8,769 nucleotides of DNA from Tannerellaceae bacterium. GTDB taxonomy: Bacteria; Bacteroidota; Bacteroidia; Bacteroidales; Tannerellaceae. Shown piece after piece: positions 1-5,629 of the stretch. Location of the stretch: positions 1 to 8,769 of the forward strand of contig JAIRZN010000053.1 in the NCBI GenBank assembly GCA_031267205.1, in the 5' to 3' direction. The position numbers and the translations under genes are program-made. The notes below the pieces were generated by a model. That model searched no databases. It saw only the letters and a program-made list of their open reading frames with translations, and had not been told where the DNA came from. How positions within the stretch are numbered: position 1 is the stretch's first letter; every line of letters starts with the position of its first letter.

Positions 1-620
1 GAGTCAAAGCTATCCCTGCGTATAAAGCAGGACGAAGGGATGAAGATTTCCACTTCGGGCAGGCCGTCGCTAATCATGGAGATAACAGGCGTCCCGGCGG
101 CTACGGTCTCGTTAGCCTCAAAGAGGCATTTCTGCACATATCCGTCGAAAGGCGCGCACAGCCTGACGTCGGCCAGGGCGTTGCGATGCGCCTCGTACTT
201 GGCTGTGATTTGTTTAAGCCCGTAGACCGCCTTGTCGTAATCGTTAGGCGTTACTCCATTCTTTTCGTACAGGGCCATGATACGTTCGGCTTCGGCCCTT
301 ATCTGTTTGTATTCGGCTTCGGTAGCGTCAAGCTGGAGGGCATAGTCGCGCGAGTCCATCTCGGCCAACACCTGTCCTTTCCTTACATAATGTCCCGCCT
401 CGACGTATACCTTCGCAATCGGGCCGCTAATGCGGAATGCGAGGTTAACGTCGGATGCGGCTTTCACTTTACCGGGAAAGGTGAGGCGTTGCGCTTCGCC
501 ATATCCCAGAGCGACGGCAGTCTTTACCGTCCTGACGGCATCGCCGCCCGCCTTGTCATGCGAACAGGCCGCGCCGAGCAATGCGCCGCCTGTAGCCAGT
601 AGTAAAAATAAGCTCTTCAT
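1..620 (-). CDS. RND efflux periplasmic adaptor (membrane fusion) lipoprotein, 3' end outside window
   Basis: Reading the minus strand from the ATG at 620 gives 206 uninterrupted codons that run off the window edge, so the C-terminal part is missing. The N-terminus MKSLFLLLATGG..LLGAAC is a lipoprotein signal with the acceptor cysteine at residue 19. Residues 46-90 form the first half of a biotinyl/lipoyl-like domain (GKVKAASDVNLAFR, then VEAGHYVRKGQVLAEMD). Residues 91-150 form a short alpha-helical hairpin with the usual YEKNGVTPNDYDKA turn. Residues 151-182 close the lipoyl domain (DVRLCAPFDGYV), and the beta-barrel domain begins at about 185. This order is characteristic of HlyD/AcrA-type adaptors, which link an inner-membrane RND pump to an outer-membrane TolC-like channel. 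The pump and channel genes would be expected beyond position 1, downstream on the minus strand. Substrate cannot be judged. A strong promoter match lies just upstream, so this is probably the first gene of its operon. Confidence 0.9.
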   Translation of the reverse strand, partial: MKSLFLLLATGGALLGAACSHDKAGGDAVRTVKTAVALGYGEAQRLTFPGKVKAASDVNLAFRISGPIAKVYVEAGHYVRKGQVLAEMDSRDYALQLDATEAEYKQIRAEAERIMALYEKNGVTPNDYDKAVYGLKQITAKYEAHRNALADVRLCAPFDGYVQKCLFEANETVAAGTPVISMISDGLPEVEIFIPSSCFIRRDSFD

Positions 621-645
621 ATTACATATAGTTTAATATTCACGG

Positions 646-676
646 CAAAGGTAGGGTGTAATTATGCTTCAATCAA
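646..676 (-). promoter_or_regulatory. Bacteroidetes-type promoter for the RND adaptor gene
   Basis: On the minus strand, TACCTTTG (653 to 646) matches the -7 consensus TAnnTTTG exactly. A TTG at 676-674 lies exactly 20 bp upstream, where the -33 TTG element belongs. Transcription would start near 640, giving a leader of about 20 nt before the ATG at 620. This is the best promoter match in the window. It indicates that the adaptor gene is transcribed separately from rlmH, although read-through from rlmH on the same strand is possible. Confidence 0.7.
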
Positions 677-680
677 CCAT

Positions 681-698
681 GCATTTAGTCAAAAATGC
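681..698. other. Small hairpin in the rlmH/adaptor spacer
   Basis: GCATTT (681-686) and AAATGC (693-698) form a 6-bp stem with a 6-nt loop. On the minus strand it lies downstream of rlmH and just upstream of the adaptor -33 element, but no U tract follows it, so it is not a convincing terminator. On the plus strand TTTATTT follows, but no plus-strand gene precedes it. The rest of the 155-bp spacer (621-775) shows only the adaptor promoter. Confidence 0.25.
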
Positions 699-775
699 TT
701 TATTTATGCGCTTTTCCGTATACAAACGGCCTGTGCGACGATGTCACGGACGGCTGCGGCGCAGAAATATACGTC

Positions 776-1249
776 TCAACTGTGATGATAAGGTTCGTTG
801 TTGATGATGGTCATGGCGCGATAGAGCTGTTCGGTAAAAAGGAGGCGTATCATCTGATGCGAGAAGGTCATCCGGCTCAACGACAGGCTCTCCGGCGCGG
901 CGTCATATAGCTGCCGGCTGAAGCCGTATGGTCCGCCAATGACGAAGACCAAGCGTTTGCGCACAGTGTGCATCTTTCCCCCTATGTAAGCGGCGAAGTC
1001 TTCGGAAGAGTAAGTCGTCCCCCTCTCGTCGAGCAGCACGCAAGCATCTCCCGGCTGAAGCGCTTTGAGGATAAGCTCCCCCTCCTTTTCCTTTTGCTGC
1101 GCCTCAGGCATGTTGCGAGTGTTCCTCAGATCCGGGACGACGGATACTTCAAAGGGCAGGTAGCGGTTTATCCGCTTCCCGTACTCCTCAATAGCTTGGG
1201 TATAGGCGGAGCTATCGGTTTTCCCTATCATAAGCAATACAATCTTCAT
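776..1249 (-). CDS. rlmH: 23S rRNA (pseudouridine1915-N3)-methyltransferase RlmH
   Basis: The 157-residue product has the usual length of the family (155 in E. coli). RlmH is a cytoplasmic SPOUT-class trefoil-knot enzyme that methylates pseudouridine 1915 in helix 69 of 23S rRNA using SAM, acting on assembled 70S ribosomes. Visible motifs are LLDERG (72-77), the knot and SAM-binding stretch FVIGGPYGFS (102-111), and the C-terminal signature LSLSRMTFSHQ..RLLFTEQLYRA ending in EPYHH (122-156). In E. coli and S. aureus a basic Arg or Lys follows the terminal Tyr-His; here His156 takes that place. The ATG at 1249 gives the canonical N-terminus MKIVLLMIGK. The gene diverges from the DUF4783-nadC-dut series and is followed on its own strand by the adaptor gene after a 155-bp gap. 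The nearest -7-like match upstream (TACTTTAG, minus strand of 1292-1299) is imperfect and lacks a clear -33 partner. Confidence 0.96.
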   Translation of the reverse strand: MKIVLLMIGKTDSSAYTQAIEEYGKRINRYLPFEVSVVPDLRNTRNMPEAQQKEKEGELILKALQPGDACVLLDERGTTYSSEDFAAYIGGKMHTVRKRLVFVIGGPYGFSRQLYDAAPESLSLSRMTFSHQMIRLLFTEQLYRAMTIINNEPYHHS

Positions 1250-1288
1250 TCGGTAAGCTGTTATCAGTGGGTTTTTAACGCTGATGAG

Positions 1289-1319
1289 TTGCTAAAGTAG
1301 TAATTTTTGTTGTTCTTTG
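1289..1319 (+). promoter_or_regulatory. Candidate promoter for DUF4783-nadC-dut
   Basis: A TTG (1289-1291) lies 20 bp upstream of GTTCTTTG (1312-1319), which keeps the TTTG half of the -7 consensus TAnnTTTG but not its TA. The predicted start, near 1326, would leave a leader of about 20 nt before the ATG at 1348. An alternative -7 is AATTTTTG (1302-1309), which has no TTG at the right distance. The element sits in the 98-bp divergent spacer shared with rlmH, so the two promoters must be back to back or overlapping. Confidence 0.35.
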
Positions 1320-1347
1320 CATTTAATTACCTTAAAAAAGAGAGATT

Positions 1348-1719
1348 ATGGTACGGATTGTATTAGTTTTCGCATTAATTTTCTCATCCCTTCATACGCA
1401 GGCTGTGGATATAAGCGCAATTTCCGCCGCCTTCAAAGCCGGAAACGCCTCGTCCCTTGTTTCATACTTGGATCAGGAGGTAGATATAGCAGTTCCGGGT
1501 ACGGCGAAGAAGTGTGATGCAAACGGAGCGGTAACATTGTTAAACTCCTTTTTCGGTTCAAACAAACCCGCAGGTTTTACCGTCGTACATAACGCAGACA
1601 AGAAGGAAAGCGGATTCTTAGTAGGCAAGCTCGCCACGTCAAAGGGAGAGTTTCGCGTAAACCTCACCTACCGGACGGAGAATGACAAGGCAATCATACA
1701 ATCCATACGGATAGAATAG
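1348..1719 (+). CDS. Secreted DUF4783-family protein
   Basis: This 123-residue protein begins with a signal peptide (MVRIVLVFALIFSSLHTQA, probable cleavage after Ala19). It should therefore be periplasmic, or attached to the envelope without a lipid anchor, because no lipobox cysteine is present. The mature part is a single small domain of about 100 residues: helix ISAAFKAGNASSLVSYLD, strand EVDIAVPG, and a C-terminal pair of strands (FRVNLTYR, AIIQSIRIE). It resembles DUF4783, a Bacteroidota family that I recall as NTF2/SnoaL-like in fold and commonly encoded between rlmH and nadC. No catalytic residues can be named and the function is unknown. The gene ends 8 nt before nadC, so the two are almost certainly co-transcribed. 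Family assignment rests on sequence pattern and gene context. Confidence 0.8.
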   Translation: MVRIVLVFALIFSSLHTQAVDISAISAAFKAGNASSLVSYLDQEVDIAVPGTAKKCDANGAVTLLNSFFGSNKPAGFTVVHNADKKESGFLVGKLATSKGEFRVNLTYRTENDKAIIQSIRIE

Positions 1720-1727
1720 ACGTAATC

Positions 1728-2579
1728 ATGGATAACCTGACAAACGAACTTATACGGTTAGCCTTCGCCGAAGACATAGGAGACGGTGATGTGACGACGC
1801 TGTGCTGCATTCCGCCTTCGGCTAAAGGAAAGAGCAAGCTAATCATAAAGGAAGATGGCGTCCTAGCGGGAGTGGAAGTAGCCGGATACATCTTCCGGTC
1901 TTTCGATCCAGGACTGGTGTTCACCATGCACGCAAAAGACGGGGAGGAAGTGAAAAGGGGCGACATCGCCTTTACGGTAGAGGGGAAAGTCAGGTCGTTG
2001 TTGCAGACCGAACGCTTAGTGTTGAACGTAATGCAACGCATGAGCGGTATCGCCACAACTACCCGCAAGTATGTAAAAGAGCTAGAAGGAACAAATACGC
2101 GCGTATTGGATACCCGCAAGACTACTCCGGGTATGCGTATGCTTGAGAAAGAGGCGGTACGCATAGGCGGAGGCGTGAATCACCGGATCGGGCTGTTTGA
2201 CATGGTGCTTTTGAAGGACAACCATGTAGACTTTGCCGGCGGTATAGCCCCGGCCATCTCCTGCGCCCGCAACTACCTGAAAGAACACGGTAAAAGCCTG
2301 AAGATAGAGATAGAAGTACGCAACTTCGACGAACTTGGGCAGGTATTGCAGGCAGGAGGAGTAGACCGCATCATGCTTGATAACTTCAGCGTCGACGACA
2401 CCCGCGAAGCCGTCCGCCTCATAGCCGGCCGCTACGAAACGGAATCCTCCGGCGGCATCACATACGACAACCTCAGGGCATATGCCATGACCGGCGTAGA
2501 CTACATCTCGGCGGGCGCGCTCACCCATTCGGTAAAAAGCCTTGACATGAGCCTTAAAGCAGCAGGGGAAAAGGAATGA
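1728..2579 (+). CDS. nadC: Nicotinate-nucleotide pyrophosphorylase (carboxylating), quinolinate phosphoribosyltransferase
   Basis: NadC converts quinolinate and PRPP to nicotinate mononucleotide, pyrophosphate and CO2, joining the de novo branch (NadB, NadA) to NAD synthesis in the cytoplasm. The 283-residue length is normal. The N-terminal domain carries EDIGDGDVTT (15-24). The barrel domain shows ERLVLNVMQRMSGIAT (95-110), DTRKTTPG (128-135), GGGVNHRIGLFD (147-158), LKDNH (162-166), the acidic strand EIEVRN (194-199) and MLDNF (216-220). These contain the Arg, Lys, His, Glu and Asp residues that line the substrate pocket in characterised enzymes (Arg96, Arg130, Lys131, His152, Arg153, Lys163, Glu196, Asp218), so it should be active. 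The stop overlaps the dut start in an ATGA arrangement (2576-2579), which implies translational coupling. No nadA or nadB is visible in the window. Confidence 0.97.
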   Translation: MDNLTNELIRLAFAEDIGDGDVTTLCCIPPSAKGKSKLIIKEDGVLAGVEVAGYIFRSFDPGLVFTMHAKDGEEVKRGDIAFTVEGKVRSLLQTERLVLNVMQRMSGIATTTRKYVKELEGTNTRVLDTRKTTPGMRMLEKEAVRIGGGVNHRIGLFDMVLLKDNHVDFAGGIAPAISCARNYLKEHGKSLKIEIEVRNFDELGQVLQAGGVDRIMLDNFSVDDTREAVRLIAGRYETESSGGITYDNLRAYAMTGVDYISAGALTHSVKSLDMSLKAAGEKE

Positions 2580-3010
2580 AAGTCAGGATTGTCAACACAT
2601 CGCACCATCCGTATCCCGAATACGCCACGCCCCTGTCGGCAGGGATGGATATACGCGCCAACCTCACTGACCCTGTACGTTTGGACCCGCTCGAACGTAA
2701 GCTGATACCAACGGGACTGTATATCGCGTTGCCCGAAGGCTGCGAAGCACAGATGCGCCCGAGAAGCGGCCTGGCGTTGAAACACGGCGTCTCGTTGCTT
2801 AATACTCCCGGAACGATTGATGCGGACTATCGCGGCGAGATCGGGATCATCTTAGTCAACCTCTCTTCCGAAGCCTTTACGGTAAATGACGGCGAACGGA
2901 TTTGCCAGATGGTCGTCACCACGCACAGCCGTGTGGAATGGGAGCCTGCGGAAACATTAGATCCGACGGAGCGCGGTGCAGGCGGCTTCGGTCACAGCGG
3001 CTATAAATAA
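2576..3010 (+). CDS. dut: Deoxyuridine 5'-triphosphate nucleotidohydrolase (dUTPase)
   Basis: Dut hydrolyses dUTP to dUMP and pyrophosphate, keeping uracil out of DNA and supplying dUMP for thymidylate synthesis. The 144-residue product is a typical homotrimeric dUTPase with all five motifs in order: SAGMDIRA (21-28), RPRSGLA (61-67), GTIDADYRGEIG (79-90, with Asp82 as the probable catalytic residue), RICQMV (108-113) and RGAGGFGHSG (133-142). The last is the flexible C-terminal P-loop-like arm that closes over the nucleotide, so the protein is complete. The start overlaps the nadC stop by 4 nt (ATGA), and a purine-rich GGGGAAAAGGA stretch precedes it. It is probably the last gene of the DUF4783-nadC-dut unit, although no convincing terminator separates it from the next gene. 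Confidence 0.97.
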   Translation: MKVRIVNTSHHPYPEYATPLSAGMDIRANLTDPVRLDPLERKLIPTGLYIALPEGCEAQMRPRSGLALKHGVSLLNTPGTIDADYRGEIGIILVNLSSEAFTVNDGERICQMVVTTHSRVEWEPAETLDPTERGAGGFGHSGYK

Positions 3011-3013
3011 GGC

Positions 3014-3043
3014 TCGAACTCTCGATTTATTTATTTATTTTTG
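3014..3043 (+). promoter_or_regulatory. Candidate internal promoter for the TPR-DUF4292-EnvC block
   Basis: TATTTTTG (3036-3043) matches the -7 consensus TAnnTTTG exactly. The -33 position is weak: TCG at 3014-3016, 19 bp upstream, stands in place of TTG. Transcription would begin near 3050, about 33 nt before the ATG at 3083. This argues against the upstream in-frame TTG at 3041, which lies inside the -7 element. The promoter would let the envelope block be expressed separately from nadC-dut. Confidence 0.4.
3025..3040 (+). repeat. (ATTT)4 tetranucleotide tandem repeat
   Basis: Four perfect ATTT units run straight into the TTTG of the putative -7 element. A change in unit number would preserve the -7 sequence but shift its distance from upstream elements by 4 bp. 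Four units is short for a phase-variable tract. Confidence 0.85.
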
Positions 3044-3082
3044 TCCCGTAATACTTATCATAGACAACAAGACGACCGGAAT

Positions 3083-4792
3083 ATGGTGAAACAGGTAGTT
3101 TATATATTGCTGTGTTTACTCCCCTTTGTGGAAGCCGGGGGACAGGATGCGAAAGACAGGCGCAGGTTTGATTATTTCTTCTACGAAGGCCTGAACCTGA
3201 GAAGCGTAGGCAAATATGATGCGGCTTTCGATATGTTTACGCACTGCATGTCCATCGACTCGACTTCATCCCCCCTGCTGTACGAATTGTCGACGTTCCA
3301 TATGCAACTGAACCGCCCCGATAAAGCCGTCGAGATGCTGAAGCAGGCCGTGAAGTACGGCGACGGCAATTTCACCTACAAAATAGCTATGGCCACCATC
3401 CTGCGGAATCAGGGAATGTACGGCGAAGCTGTCGAAGCATACGAAGAATTAGTGGCCGACTATCCCGAAAAAATGGAATTGTATTACTATTTAGCCGACG
3501 CCCTCACACAGGAAGGCGGAATAGCCGGAGCTATCGACACATATGACACGCTCGAATCCATAGTGGGAATGAACGAAGGCATATCCATGCAGAAGTACAG
3601 GCTTTACAATATGCTGGAAGAGTCGGACAACGCCTTCAGGGAAGTGGAAAAGCTCGCTGCAAAATTCCCGACAGAGTCGCGCTATCCTATTATCATAGGC
3701 GACCTGTTCCTGGAAAAGGGGAAGACGGAAGAAGCCTACGAATCATACCGGAAAGCATACGCAATCGACCCGTCGAACCCCTATTATATTGTCGCCATGG
3801 CTAACTATTACGAAGCGACAAACGATAAAGCGGCGGCCGAAACGCAGATACGCAATGCTCTTGTTAATGACAAATTAGACATCGAAACAAAAGTAGGAAT
3901 CCTCTCCCGCTATATCCTCCGCTTGCAGCAATCGCAAAAGGAAACCGAAAACGCTACGACTCTATTTGAAACCCTTATAGAACAGCACCCGGAAGAGAAT
4001 GAACTAAGGCTTATGTACGGCGGAATATTACTGTCAAACGGGAAGTTGGAAGAAGCCAAGTTTCAATTCCAGTTGGTTGCGGAGATGGAACCCGGTAACG
4101 CCGAAGCATGGCAACGGCTACTCGACGTTTCCCTCAAAATACAAGATAGCAAAGAGATTATCCGAATCTGCACGAAATGCATAGAGCTTTTCCCCGATGC
4201 GGCCGAATACTACTTCTATTTAGGCATAGGTTATTATCAGGAGGAGAACTACGAAAAAGCTCTGGAGGTATACAAGGAAGGCATCGTCACCGTGCCGGCT
4301 GATAATAAAGAGCTTAAATCCGTCTTCTACACCCAGATAGGAGACATATCACACCAGGCGGGACAGGCCGAAGACGCTTATGCCGCCTACGAACAAGCCC
4401 TGGAACTGAACGACAAGAATGTCCTAGCGCTCAACAATTACGCCTACTTCCTCTCCTTAGCAAACATAGACCTGAAAAAGGCCGAGCGCATGAGTGCGCA
4501 GTGTATTAAGCTGGAGCCCGATAATGCTACATATTTAGACACATATGCCTGGATATTTTTTAAGCAGGGGAATTATACGCTGGCCAAATTTTACATCGAA
4601 AATGCGCTCAAGAAAGACAGTTCCAATAGTTCGGAACTCGTTGATCATTACGGCGACATTCTATTCATGTCAGGTAATAAGGCGGAAGCTGTTATCCAAT
4701 GGAAAAAGGCTAAAGAAATGGGCAAGAACAGCAAGACGCTTAACAGGAAAATAACAGAAGAAATATTTATTGACGATGAAACTACTAAGTAA
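3083..4792 (+). CDS. Exported tetratricopeptide-repeat (TPR) protein
   Basis: The ATG at 3083 gives a 569-residue protein with a signal peptide (MVKQVVYILLCLLPFVEA, cleavage near residue 18) and no lipobox, so a periplasmic protein is expected. An in-frame TTG at 3041 would put 14 polar residues before the signal peptide and overlaps the promoter, so it was rejected. Almost all of the mature protein is TPR helix pairs. About 12-13 units can be traced between residues 29 and 549, for example FYEGLNLRSVGKYDAAFDMF (33-52), GDLFLEKGKTEEAYESYRKA (206-225), YLGIGYYQEENYEKALEVYK (379-398) and IFFKQGNYTLAKFYIENALK (491-510). Less regular helices around 165-200 and 265-300 separate repeat blocks. There is no enzymatic domain, so it is most likely a scaffold for protein contacts. 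The stop overlaps the DUF4292 start by 17 nt, which points to a shared pathway with the next two envelope genes. Partners are unknown. Confidence 0.9.
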   Translation: MVKQVVYILLCLLPFVEAGGQDAKDRRRFDYFFYEGLNLRSVGKYDAAFDMFTHCMSIDSTSSPLLYELSTFHMQLNRPDKAVEMLKQAVKYGDGNFTYKIAMATILRNQGMYGEAVEAYEELVADYPEKMELYYYLADALTQEGGIAGAIDTYDTLESIVGMNEGISMQKYRLYNMLEESDNAFREVEKLAAKFPTESRYPIIIGDLFLEKGKTEEAYESYRKAYAIDPSNPYYIVAMANYYEATNDKAAAETQIRNALVNDKLDIETKVGILSRYILRLQQSQKETENATTLFETLIEQHPEENELRLMYGGILLSNGKLEEAKFQFQLVAEMEPGNAEAWQRLLDVSLKIQDSKEIIRICTKCIELFPDAAEYYFYLGIGYYQEENYEKALEVYKEGIVTVPADNKELKSVFYTQIGDISHQAGQAEDAYAAYEQALELNDKNVLALNNYAYFLSLANIDLKKAERMSAQCIKLEPDNATYLDTYAWIFFKQGNYTLAKFYIENALKKDSSNSSELVDHYGDILFMSGNKAEAVIQWKKAKEMGKNSKTLNRKITEEIFIDDETTK

Positions 4793-5621
4793 CACTCAGA
4801 CAATACGCACTCTGACGCTATGCGTTACGGCGTTTTTATTGCTCTTTACCGGGTGCAAGTCACGCCGGCTTACTATCGCCGAAACATCGACGGCAACGAA
4901 GGAGGCGAGCGAATTTTTCTTTTCGCTCAACGGACGATCCTTTCAGTACCGGACATTCTCGGCCCGTACGCGGGCGGAATTGAGCTTCTCGGGCAAGGAA
5001 TTAAATTCACGTGTTGACATCAAGATGGTAAAAGATAGCGTCTTCCAGCTCTCTATACTGCCGCTGCTCGGAATCGAAGCTTTCCGTATCGAGTTCGGCC
5101 GCGACAGCATAAAAGTTATCGACCGCTTGAACAAATACTATGCCGTTGAAAGTTACGCCGGATTGAAAGGCAATACACCCGTCGACTTCAACTTCTACAA
5201 CCTACAGGCGCTTTTCACGAATCGTATCTTCGTGCCCGGCGAACGGGATATTACACCTGTGCAGTATGGCCGTTTCACGCTGCAAAACAACGGCGGCGTT
5301 ATCGAAGCGCGGATAAGAGACGCAATGAAACTGCTTTACGCCTTCAAAGCCGATAACGAAGAAAAATTACTCTCAACCCGGGTCACCGATTCTTCGGAAC
5401 GCTACGCCTTGCAATGGAGCTACGGAGACTTCCGACTCGAGGAAAAGCAGATTTTCCCCATGCTAATGGAAGCGCGGGCGATGAACGACGGAGTAACGGC
5501 AGGCAAATTGAAGTTGTATTTCTCGCGCATACAGCGCGATATTCCTGTCGACATGAACTTTGCCATCCCTGATAAATACAAGCGTATCACCTTCGCCGAC
5601 ATCTTGAAAGGACTTAAATAG
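4776..5621 (+). CDS. DUF4292-family outer-membrane lipoprotein (LolA/LolB-like)
   Basis: The ATG at 4776 gives 281 residues. An upstream TTG at 4770 adds only two residues and is less likely. The N-terminus ends in the lipobox LFTGC with the lipidated cysteine at residue 27, so the mature protein is a lipoprotein, presumably outer-membrane. Residues 55-160 show an alternating beta-strand pattern with DIKMVKDSVFQLSILPLLGIE (81-101) and FRIEFGRDSIKVIDRLNKYY (103-122). This is typical of DUF4292, which I place in the broad LolA/LolB/LppX fold group of half-barrels that bind lipoprotein acyl chains. Bacteroidota often lack a classical LolB, so a lipoprotein-receptor role is plausible but inferred. 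The gene starts 17 nt inside the TPR gene and ends 8 nt before the EnvC-like gene, so all three are probably translated from one mRNA. Confidence 0.85.
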   Translation: MKLLSNTQTIRTLTLCVTAFLLLFTGCKSRRLTIAETSTATKEASEFFFSLNGRSFQYRTFSARTRAELSFSGKELNSRVDIKMVKDSVFQLSILPLLGIEAFRIEFGRDSIKVIDRLNKYYAVESYAGLKGNTPVDFNFYNLQALFTNRIFVPGERDITPVQYGRFTLQNNGGVIEARIRDAMKLLYAFKADNEEKLLSTRVTDSSERYALQWSYGDFRLEEKQIFPMLMEARAMNDGVTAGKLKLYFSRIQRDIPVDMNFAIPDKYKRITFADILKGLK

Positions 5622-5629
5622 ATGCAAGT

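Noticed and set aside
186..602. Plus-strand open frame of 138 codons at the left end
   Set aside because: It is the opposite strand of the RND adaptor, whose domains, signal and promoter are clear.
2082..2528. Minus-strand open frame of 148 codons inside nadC
   Set aside because: It is fully antisense to a well-conserved gene with no recognisable domain; a shadow frame.
3011..3030. TCGA-ACTC-TCGA hairpin followed by T-rich DNA after dut, as a terminator
   Set aside because: The stem is only 4 bp and the following DNA is an ATTT repeat, not a T run; it is better explained as promoter DNA.
3041..3082. In-frame TTG start extending the TPR protein by 14 residues
   Set aside because: It places polar residues in front of a good signal peptide and lies within the putative -7 promoter element; the ATG at 3083 is better.
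4770..4775. TTG start for the DUF4292 lipoprotein
   Set aside because: It adds only two residues before an ATG that already gives a standard lipoprotein signal.
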